Shown one piece after another: positions 54,851-64,000 of a stretch of 64,000 nt of DNA. The position numbers and the translations under genes were made by a program. The notes under the pieces were generated by a model. The model saw nothing but the letters and a program-made list of their open reading frames with translations. It ran no database searches and had not been told where the DNA came from. Source of the stretch: Dicaeum eximium (lineage: Eukaryota; Chordata; Aves; Passeriformes; Dicaeidae); the NCBI GenBank assembly GCA_013396995.1, contig VWZP01002402.1, forward strand, positions 4,326 to 68,325, in the 5' to 3' direction. Numbering within the stretch: the first letter of the stretch is position 1; every line of letters starts with the position of its first letter.

Positions 54851-56829
54851 GTTTATTTGAGTTTGGGAATTTGGGTGAGGACTTTTTTGTTGTTTATGTA
54901 TTTTACACTTTCTATCCTTAACAGCAATGTTGACACCAAAAGTGTAAACAATCTGTGAATCAAATAAGCATTAAAAGATAAAAGAATCCTCTGTATAATA
55001 CAAATAGAATATCAGTTACCCAGGTTACAGTACAGTTACAGGCTATTTTGTAACCTTAGTGGAAAATGTACATTTGGCCAGTTTTCCTGCCTCCAAAGGA
55101 TTTATTTTACATGCAGAATTGCCCACATGTAGAACCAAAAGAGTTCAGAGTTCTCCTGGACACCCAGAAGACACTTTTCTGTGAGGGAAGAGCACGTGTG
55201 CCTTGGATGCTGTTATCCAAACCACTGCCACAGTCCAAACTGTCAATCCATTGCCAACTGCTTGGTTGAGGGGTGAGATGAGAACAGGAATTAGCTGGGA
55301 ACAAGTAAATGTACAATAATGCCTCTGCTGAATGAAGTGCAGCTGCCTTTCATTGGCTACAAACAGGGATCCTTTCTCACCTGGCTTGGAGAAGCACAGC
55401 CCTCTGATGCTGGCATGCCGAGAACTTATCAGACTGTTCACATTTCATGTTTAGAATCAAATGTTCTGCTTTGTTTGTTTGTGCATGGGTGTGTGTTGGG
55501 TGTCTTTGTTTGAATGTCTGAGTTTGGCCTCACTACATTTCCCTGTAGCAATAAAACTATCTAAGGACAGAGGAAGAGGTGGTTAGAGAAACCAGCTATC
55601 TGTGCTAATTCTGAAGGGTTTACCAATATTGGGTTCAAAGAAAGAAATCCTTAAAATTAGTAATAAAAGGAAGGAGAGATCAATTTAAAAAAATTTACCC
55701 ACATTTCAAGTAATACCATGCTTCTCTGCATCTAGCAAAAAGCACCAAGAAGCACTCTGTTTATCTGTTGTTACTTTTATCTGAGTTTCCTCACAGCATT
55801 TTTTCCCTCCTACCCTCTGTGCACTGACATTTCCCGTCTTTCTAGGAGTCGATACTCAAATGAACAGAATGTTACAAAACTGGTTTGTACACAGCACACA
55901 GCAAAATAGTTCCCTTAAAGAGAGGGAAACTATTCTACAGGAAGCTAAAGCAAGTATTAAATTGCACAAACACTTATTCAAAAGGGGGAAATTCTACCAA
56001 AACCTGGCCACACAAACCTAGTACAATGTCCATGGACAGCATTATTGCATCAGAGAAGAAGGACACAGAACATAGACAGAGGGCCATTTTCTATCTCCTC
56101 AAAAACATACTGCCATCATTCAAAGCCATTTACAGATCAGTGGGTTTTTTTCCAGGTACTTTAAGACGCATTTCATTGTCTCATTATCCAAATTGCTTGC
56201 ACAGTCCCCCACCAGCATTCACAGTTGTTGTTTAGCAATTTCCTAAAGCACAGGAAAGATCATTCTGGACACTCCTTGCACAGAAACAGCAATGCAACTA
56301 TGGGAAATGGATTCCCTCTGAAAGCCAACCTGTCACAAGCAAAAGCAGAAAAAAATTAAATTTGTTCACAACTGACCCCTTCACTCCAAGTATTCACAGA
56401 CACTGAACACACTGTAGTACCCTATTCTCTTTGCCAAGCCTCCAGTTCTGCTGCTCACAGACATTTAATCAGTGTTGTAGCTGCTGAGAGGCCATCCAGT
56501 TATGTCTGGCATTCCAGACTGCTCCTTAAGTAGTAAAGCATTAATGTACTACTCCTGTGCACGCAAATGAAAGAAGGATATGAATGCAGGGGCTGGACAA
56601 GACATCCTACCAAAAAAACCCTGTCAGAGTTGGTAAAGAACCTTGAGTTTTAAAGAGATATTTCAACACCCACAGCCCCCAGACTAGCATGTGCCTTCCA
56701 TGTAGTCATTGTGGAAAAACCATTGGAATGTGAATTTTTTAAGCAAGCCTCCTAAATAAACCCACAGCTCCCATGGCACAGCTCCATGCCCCTCCCAGGA
56801 AGGGTTCATGGCCAGGCTGGCTGAGTCCT

Positions 56830-56910
56830 GGTCCATGGCAGGGGGACTGGAGCTAGGTGGTCTCAAATGTCCCTTCCAATCCAAACCCTTCCATGGCTTC
56901 ATGAAATGTG
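56830..56910 (+). mobile_element. CR1 LINE 3' end, short and diverged
   Basis: GGGGGACTGGAGCTAGGTGGTC, then TGTCCCTTCCAATCCAAACCC, then TTCCATGGCTTCATGAAA follows the order of the CR1 3' terminus. Confidence 0.65.
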
Positions 56911-58202
56911 TGTGTGGTCAAAACAAAAGGCAAGTTAGATCCTGATGGTCAGACAGGCAGGCAGATTCCCACTCAGAGCACATTCCTAGAGCTACAGGTG
57001 TGTGCAGCCACGCAGAATGAAAATGCGAGTGATGAATCCTGATGTTTGTGCATGGGCAGAAACAGAACAGAAATTTGGGGTTAGGCAGCAGAGAGTTGGA
57101 ATTATGGCTTAAATCCTTTTGGGGACTTAAGTGCCACTAAGGTGCTTTAGTACTTGGAGTAAAATACAAGCATCAAAGAGTGTTTCTAAGTATGGATAAG
57201 TAAGTATGCATTAGTAAGGGAACAGAAGTTAATGCCCAGTTTCCTTTAAAATGAATTCTGTGTGAAACACTTGGTTAATGTTTTTACATCACCCTAGTAA
57301 CATGATCAACATTACCAGAAAAGCATCTTATATGGAAAGACAGATCACGCTAACCTCATGAAAAGGTAATTCTACTTCTATGACTCATGGCCATAAATCC
57401 ACACTTGTGGAGTGAAATGGACAGACACCAACCATCCTGAGTTCCCAATGATGTCAGGTTAGTTGGCTATTCAGTATATGTAAATTTGGAAAAAAAATAC
57501 AAAACAAAAACAAACCCACAGTACATGTCATACTGAAATTTATAACCCTCCGAAGTTCAGCCTGTTCTGAGCAATTAACACAAAATTACTGCCAGAGCTG
57601 TGATATATTAGAATAAATAACTCTTTAAAGAGATACAAATGTTAAATGTGTATGTGCCTTGGAGAGTCATGTTAAACATTTAAAAATAACCTCGGTGATT
57701 ATTGGTGTGTTTAGATTTTATAAGATCTAGGGCTGGCAGAGGACTCTGTGGTTCTTGTTCCATACCACACCACATGTGTGATCTGGATTAAATTTCGGAG
57801 GGAGGTCTCTTTTTGTCCCTTCCAGACTCCTACTTAGTAAGAGTGCAGCGAGCTAAATTCAGAAGCAGGGTAGAAATATGCATCTCCAAAAACTGCATGG
57901 GTCACATTTAAAAGTGACTAAATAGTGGTACAAACTACAGTGCTGGTGTCCAAGAAATGTAAATCATCTACTTCAGTGGTTATTCTTCAGAGTATGTAAG
58001 GTGAGAATCAACCTAAGACAGCAAACTGTTCACAGATAGGTGCTGAGCAGAGTGACCTGCTCAGATTTAACATGTACAGGCTTGTAAAATGAATACATTA
58101 TTACCTGCCTGATGGCAAAGAGCAATGATACCCATGGCAATAGCAGCCTCAATAACAAGCATTGTGATAGTGGGCTGGAAGTTTCTCCTTTTAAACTCTC
58201 TA

Positions 58203-58274
58203 TTATATATATATATGTATTTAATTTTTTTATATATTTTTATATTTTTTTATATATATATACATATATATATC
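58203..58274. repeat. (TA)n-rich low complexity
   Basis: Alternating TATATA runs with T-rich interruptions; self-complementary. Confidence 0.85.
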
Positions 58275-59816
58275 CTCCTCAGCAGATAAACTACAGTTTG
58301 AAGCTGAAAAACAAATTCTGTCTCATCCCTACAAAAACTGTCCTGGCAGAGAAAGATGAAGGCCAAGAGGGAAATAAAACATTTCTTTTGCATTCTGTCT
58401 TTCTGGATAGGCAGAGCTTGGAAGTATAACAGTAAAGGGTAAGAGAAATCAGAGAACTACAGTTTTTCCTCTCTGGCTTCTTTTCAGCCCTAGCTTTATG
58501 GTAGCCTACCCTCCTACTCTGGGCCCCTACCTCCCTACTCAAAACACAAATCACCCACGCATCTATCTACCAATTTTCTTTCCTGCAGCTCCCAAGATGC
58601 CCAGCTCAGCCCAGTGTGTAACCAGTTCCTCCAAACCCAGTCACATTTCCCAGTGGTGCTGCCCTCAGCACATGCTCCACAGCTCCACAGGTTCTGCAGC
58701 AAGACTGAAAGACTGAGTTCATGATTACCAGCAATTATTTCAAAAGCACATAATGTCCAGCCTATGGTGACATGGATAACAGAAGAGTTTAAGATTTAAC
58801 AGTTGTCCCCAAAAATACAGGTTATCTTCCCTCACTTCTTCCTCTTGAGCAGCTCCAGTACACTTGTTTGCATGCTTGCTCAGGGCTGAATTAGCTTCAG
58901 CTATTGCATTTTATCACATGTTCCTCTTTAAGGAGTAATTTACACACAATGAGAAACTTACACCATGATATAAGTCATTGTTAAGCTTGTCTCAGTCTTC
59001 ATTGTGCTAAGCACTGCTTAGAAACCACACATAAATTTGTTGCTTTCTTATACCACCAAACAGCAGACAAACACAAAGTAATTGACAATTCTTTGAAGGG
59101 CTAAAATCCTGTCTAGATAAAAACAGACATGGTACAAAGAGTTGCTTCAATTCCCGATTTATGAGTGACAACCAGTGAGTTTGATCACAAGGTAGTTCTC
59201 CCATTTTAAATGGTCAGGAAGCCTAGCCCACAAAGCTCGTTGGGAGATCTGAAACATTCTCATTCAGTAGAACATTTCATAACCAAGAGTGAAAACTGTT
59301 TTGTTTTTAAATAGGAAAAAAACCGGACTCCTAAAAAAAACGTAATTAGCAAAAGAGTCTGTTTCAAACTTCTTACACTGAAAGCCTATTCCTATTGTTT
59401 TACAACACCAGTTTTAGTTTTCAGTAAACTCTAACTGCCACATAACTCTTCCCACTGGACATGGGTGAACAAACCCCTATAATGCAAGGCTTCACCAGGA
59501 GCAAGCAGCCCACTGAGCTCCAGCTCAGCTTCCTAAGCCTTGGAAAAGACAGAAATCTTCCTATTACCTCATCTCTCATTAACCTGTTAAGAAACAAACC
59601 AAAGCAAAGTTGTGCCCTTCAGCCTTTCAGAAAACTTCTGTTCAATCTGGGCTTTGATTGGAGCATCGGGGGGTGGTTTAGTTCATCTCCCAAAGGTGTC
59701 ATTTTCCTGCTAGAATGTATCTGAACCTTTCTTTTGACTGTAAGCTTTTAGATGGTTACACACAGCTAGAGAGCCCAAACCATAGATTTTGGTCAGTAAA
59801 CAGTTAGTTTCTAGAC

Positions 59817-60077
59817 TCAAAGAATGGTTTGGATTGGAAGGGACTTTAAAGATCATCTAGTTCCAACCCCCATGCCCTGGGCAGGGGCACTTCCCACTAG
59901 ACCAGAGAGATGCTCAGATGCTCAGAGATGCATCAGAGCCCCATCCAGCCTGGCCCTGGACACTTCCAGGGATGGGAAGTATTCCACCCACAGCGTCTCT
60001 GGGCAAGCTGTTCCAATGCCTCACCACCCACAGCAAAGAATTTCTTCCTGATCGCTGATCTGATGTTATCTTCTTTC
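59817..60077 (-). mobile_element. CR1 LINE 3' fragment
   Basis: Begins (3' end of the element) with AGAATGGTTTGGATTGGAAGG, followed by GATCATCTAGTTCCAACCCC, CATCCAGCCTGGCCCTGGACA and TCTCTGGGCAAGCTGTTCC, then breaks off at CTTCTTTCATGG where a second CR1 end begins. Truncated at its 5' end. Confidence 0.92.
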
Positions 60078-60930
60078 ATGGAATCATAGAATCTTCAGGG
60101 TTGGAAGAGACCTTCCCGATCATCCAGCCCCCCAGCACCACCACTGAAACCACATCAGCCAGTGCCAGATCCAGACACCTCATGAACACCTCCACAGATG
60201 GTGACCCCACGACCTCCCTGGACAACATATTGCAATGTCTGACCACCCTAACAGTGAAGTTTTTTTCTAATATTTAAGCTGAATATCCCTGGTTTTAAGT
60301 TTAAGGCCCTTCCCTCTTGTTCTCTCAGTGTAGGTACAGCAGAAGAGGCCGATCCCCACCTCACTACACTTTCCTTTACTGAACAGGGTACTCGAGGTTA
60401 AAGCCATTGCCATTTGTCACCTGCTCCAGTACAACATTCCTCTCCAGCTGTCTTGTAGCCCCCCTTTAGGTACTGGAATGTGAGAGCCAGAGCCTTCTCT
60501 TCTCCAGGCTGAACAGCCCCAGCCCTCTCAGCCTGTCTCCATAGCAGAGGATCCCAGATTTGTCAGGCACAATTTGCCCTTAGTGAAGCCATGTTAGATG
60601 GTGCAAATCACATTATTTTCCATCCTCCTTCCAGGAGGATGTGCTCCATGATCTCGTCAGGCACAGAGGTCAGGCAGACTGGCCTGTAGCTCCCTGGATC
60701 TTCCCTTTTTAAAATTTGGGTTATGTTTCCCCTTTTCCAGCCAGTGGGAACTTGATTGGACTGCCACAATTTCTCAAGCATGATGGATAGTGCTTAACCA
60801 CTTCCTTCAGGATGTGCAGATGCATCTCAGCAGCTCCCATGGACTTGTGCACCGTCAGGTTCCTTAGATGGTCTTGAACCAGAACTTCTCTTAGAGCAGG
60901 CAGTTCCTGGTTCTCCCAGTCCCTGAAAAT
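60078..60930 (-). mobile_element. CR1 LINE, longer 3' fragment
   Basis: Opens with GGAATCATAGAATCTTCAGGG, the terminal repeat region of CR1 in reverse. It continues through the 3' UTR and into the end of ORF2 (blocks GGCAGACTGGCCTGTAGCTCC near 60675 and GGACTTGTGCACCGTCAGG near 60841). No intact reading frame. It lies directly against the previous copy in the same orientation. Confidence 0.9.
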
Positions 60931-62860
60931 CTGGATTTGCTCTCCATAAAAAGCTCAGAGTAGACATTTCTTCATAAAGAGAGTCAAGAGGATTCTCTTT
61001 GATTCTACTGTTGTGAATTTCCATTTACCTAATACAGCAAAACAGAGAACATTATTTTAGCAGAATAAAAAACAAGACAAATGATGGCAAACATCCCCTG
61101 CAGAGACATGCCAGAAATACTTATTTGATTGAAAGATTCAAGAAACTGAAGTTTGGCTCTGGGGTTTATATCCTACAATCCTGAGCTGGTAAAGATGGGA
61201 AATTGTGCCAAAAAGCTGAGAGACTATTTAAGGCAGAGGAAAATATATTCATCTGTTTTTTAAATAGGAACAGACATAAACAGTAACATAATCTACAGAC
61301 AGAAACATAAGAGAAAAGTATTAAGAGAGAAAAATTATTTCAGGCCCCCCTTAGAAATTAACATTCCCAGAAGATGATTCTGAGACACTTCCTTGAAATA
61401 CTCTCACTTCTGATAAATCATGGATCAGAATACGCAGTCTGTGGAAGAAGACAGTTTCTTGCATCTCCTTTGACTTTTTTTAGGAAAACAGTCACCATCC
61501 ACAGGAATTAAGATAGGGAAAGGAAGTATTACGGACTGTGGACAATTAGAGGGAGAGAATGTAATGTGGAATCACTTCTTTTCATAGGCAACATGAGTGA
61601 TGAGGTTTTCTGCCCGTAGTAAGACAGATTTCATAAATGACACTGATGCCTGATTTCAAGAGGTACAACAGAAGGCAAAATTAAGTTCTTGGAATCTAGT
61701 CTTCCACTGATCCTCTAGCAGGTGGCTTGGTTCTTGTACATAATTTGATCACCCAAACCCAGAAATGCCTAGCTCACACAAAGACCTTTTAATTCATGTG
61801 TGTGCATAGCACTTCCACTGCTTCAGCACAAGCTGGGAGCATGCAATGAGCAGCACAACACTGAGTCACAAAGCTGTGGGCTGCTCCATTTCTAGTAAGG
61901 GAGAAATTCTATTATGAGAAATAAGATAGAACCCAAACATAGGGTTTCTGTCCCAGTCTCCTTCTATGAAATGTGGTAATTCCAGCATGTGTTTCTCAAT
62001 CAAACCATTGCAGATCAGCTTGTGTGAGCAGCTCAGGGATGGTAACCAGATACTTGCTGGTTGCATAGTAGGCAGCACCAAGCAGAAGTGAAACAAGCTT
62101 TCAAGTGCACTTTACTCACAGCAGCCCCATTCCTTCTCCCCCACTGACTAAAGATAGGACAGCACATTAACACTTAATATCCAAGTGTAAGTAGCCTTTC
62201 CGTTTCCTCTCCCATCCTCCAAACAGCAACCACAATTCTTTGAAACGTGACGTGTTCTGCTTCTCAGATGAACTCAGCACTGTGTCAGCAAATGACAAGT
62301 ACAAGTGCTGGCGCCAAAAAGATGCAATTATTATGCATGGCTTGTGCGGGACCTTTACATATTTCTGGCACTAAAATATAAGTCTGTTTTGCATCATCTG
62401 GATGTGATTCTAGTATTTTAGTTAATTTGAAACAGCATTGAATGCAGTATGGTCTGAGGAGTTTGGCTCTTTAATGGTAAGCCAACATTAAGCAGATACT
62501 CAGTCTACCCACACCAAGGCTGCTGGAATTTCTATTGGAATGAGGATTATTCTCTTGTAACAGTGCTAGTTTTGGCTGCTTGCAGCAGGCTGGGCAGAAT
62601 CATCAGAAGCAGATCATTAAAGCTCAACACATTCCCAAAAGTCAGACTGAATTGACTGGGCTGGAAGGCGGTTTGTATATTTTCTATTTTTATCCAATAA
62701 TAAAAACTTGGTTACTTTGGCCCAAATCCCACAGCAGGTTTCCTCGCAGCAGCTCAGGGATGTGCCAACCTCCCTCATTGGCAGGGAGACCCTCAGCCCG
62801 TAAGTCAGGGTGGGCCAGGGCTTAGCCCAAGCTTTCCCTCACCAGGAAGAGGCATTTGGA
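60931..62860. other. Intergenic, no gene seen
   Basis: No recognisable coding sequence or repeat. Confidence 0.5.
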
Positions 62861-63060
62861 TCATAAAATCATGGAGTGGCTTCGTCTGGAAGGGACCTTA
62901 AAGATCATCTCATGCCAAACTCCTGCCATGGACAGGGACACCTTCCAATAGACCAGGTTGCTCAAGAGCCTCATCCAGCCTGGCCTTGAACACTTCCAGG
63001 GATGGAACACTTCCACATCTTCTCTGGACAACTTGTCCCAGTGCCTCACCACCCTCACAG
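62861..63060 (-). mobile_element. CR1 LINE, left part (split by LTR)
   Basis: Starts TCATAAAATCATGGAGTGGC, followed by GGAAGGGACCTTAAAGATCA, CATCCAGCCTGGCCTTGAAC and CTCACCACCCTCACAG. The CR1 sequence resumes at 63713 after the LTR. Confidence 0.92.
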
Positions 63061-63709
63061 TGTCCTGGATTGTTAAAATAAGATATTCTATTTGCCATCT
63101 GATAAAGATGGGGTTGTTATCTGGGCAGGTTTCCCTTATCTCTTCACAAACAATACCTCCCCTGGGAAGACATTTTTTGTTAATGGGCCATTGAGTGCCT
63201 CCACATGACTGATAAGATTACATTATTCCCATTGTGAGGTGCTCTGCCCAGGGGGAGGGGCCAAGCATTTCTACTGGGATAAAAAGAGACACTTTTAAAA
63301 ACGAAGACAGCCTGGATTCTCCACTGGATTTCCAGAGGAAAACCAGACCCATCTGCCTACACTCTTCTCTGCTGGACTGTTGTTTTGACAGAGCCGTGGC
63401 TTCCACTCTAAGAGAACTGCAGCCACCGCTCAACTGGACTGTTATCCACACCCTGCCCCAGGGTGGCAGGTCATATCTTGACTCTGTCAGGGTTTTTGTT
63501 TGTTTGGTTGTTTGTTTCTTTTGTTGTTTGCTGGTACTAGTACCTTTGTTTCCTTTAGTTTTTTTTTTTCCTAGTAAAAACTGTTATTCCTATCCCCATA
63601 TTTTTTTGCCTGAGAGCATTTTAATTTCAAAAAATTGCGGTGATTTGGAGGGAGGGGGTTTGTGTTTTTTCTTCCTTAGCAGACACCTGTCTTTTTTTAA
63701 ACCAAGACA
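63061..63709 (+). mobile_element. Solo LTR inserted in CR1
   Basis: About 649 bp, starting TGTCCTGGATTG and ending near ACCAAGACA. A TATA-like GGATAAAAAG lies at 63277-63286 and an AGTAAA poly(A)-type hexamer at 63573-63578, both on the + strand, giving U3-R-U5 order. The flanking duplication is CAG, or CACAG if the LTR ends two bases earlier. No internal retroviral genes. The start resembles songbird ERV LTRs. The 185-codon frame here is fortuitous. Confidence 0.8.
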
Positions 63710-63712
63710 CAC

Positions 63713-64000
63713 AGCAAAGAACTTCCTTCTAATATCTAATCTAAACCTACTTTCTTTTAGTTTTAAGCCATTTCCCCTTGTTTTAGTTTGAATCCATTCC
63801 CCCTTGGTTTAGTTTGAATCCATTCCCCCTTGGTTTAGTTTGAATCCATTCTCCCTTGTCCTGTCACTGCATGCTCTTGCAAAGGGTCCCTCTCCATCAT
63901 TCTTGTAGTTTCCTAGAAGGCTGCAATTAGGTTACCCCAAAGCTGTTTTATTTCCAGGCTGAACAATCCCAATTCTCTCAGCCTTTCCTCGTAAGAGAGA
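63713..64000 (-). mobile_element. CR1 LINE, right part (continues past window end)
   Basis: Resumes the CR1 with AAAGAACTTCCTTCTAATATC and ends the window in CTCTCAGCCTTTCCTCGTAAG, a typical CR1 3' UTR block in reverse. It contains a 26-bp unit in three tandem copies at 63780-63857. Confidence 0.9.
63780..63857. repeat. 26-bp tandem repeat, 3 copies, inside CR1
   Basis: The word AATCCATTC recurs at 63791, 63817 and 63843 with exact 26-base spacing. The surrounding CR1 normally has this segment once. Confidence 0.9.

Larger units (their letters stand above)
54851..59816. other. Intergenic, no gene seen
   Basis: Contains a CR1 end (56830-56910) and an AT-rich (TA)n stretch (58203-58274). Open frames are short and without domains. 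Confidence 0.55.

Noticed and set aside
63234..63791. 185-codon open frame near the window end
   Set aside because: Lies across the solo LTR and its junction with CR1; composition is from LTR text and T-rich runs.
1..64000. CRISPR array, prokaryotic operon or novel defence-type system
   Set aside because: Composition, split exons, CpG islands and CR1/LTR content are those of a bird nuclear genome; no spaced direct repeats or gene clusters of that kind are present.

Overview
The window looks like avian nuclear DNA, probably from a passerine. It has long AT-rich non-coding stretches, two sharp CpG islands, several CR1 LINE fragments, weak MIR-like and ancient CR1 remnants, and two solo LTRs whose termini (TGTCATGGTTTG... 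and TGTCCTGG...) resemble endogenous-retrovirus LTRs I associate with songbirds. Three ambiguous bases (N) lie at 4947, 19495 and 41093. The species assignment is inference from repeat content.

Only one protein-coding gene can be supported: ATF3 (activating transcription factor 3, a stress-induced bZIP factor) on the + strand. The coding exons are 44907-45146, 46053-46160 and 47099-47296. They join in phase 0 to give 181 codons, the same length and exon phasing as mammalian ATF3. A non-coding first exon starts near 40766 in a CpG island. Its promoter carries a MEF2-type palindrome, an ATF/CRE-like site, a TATA box and an ATF4-type C/EBP-ATF element in the order and spacing known for the mammalian proximal (P2) promoter. 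The 3' UTR runs to one of three possible poly(A) signals (48675, 49431, 49989).

Layout: 1-24150 is non-coding, with a solo LTR at 4519-5116 (5-bp target duplication), old repeats, a CR1 end at 12003-12176 and a 71-nt near-perfect hairpin at 20905-20975. A second CpG island at about 24180-25140 contains three CRE-type sites and a TATA box pointing toward ATF3. I infer that it is the avian counterpart of the distal ATF3 promoter (P1) described in mammals. 25200-40400 is non-coding and, under that hypothesis, is the first intron of the distal transcript. 40470-49500 is the ATF3 gene body. 50000-64000 is non-coding, with a 1.7-kb ancient CR1 (52600-54330), a G-run cluster, two adjacent young CR1 copies (59817-60930) and a CR1 split by a solo LTR (62861-64000).

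The most informative observations are the putative distal ATF3 promoter, the conserved architecture of the proximal promoter, the 33-bp-stem hairpin at 20.9 kb, and several dispersed copies of an ancient palindromic repeat, one or two of which lie in the ATF3 3' UTR. I see no tRNA, rRNA, CRISPR array, operon or prokaryote-type system.
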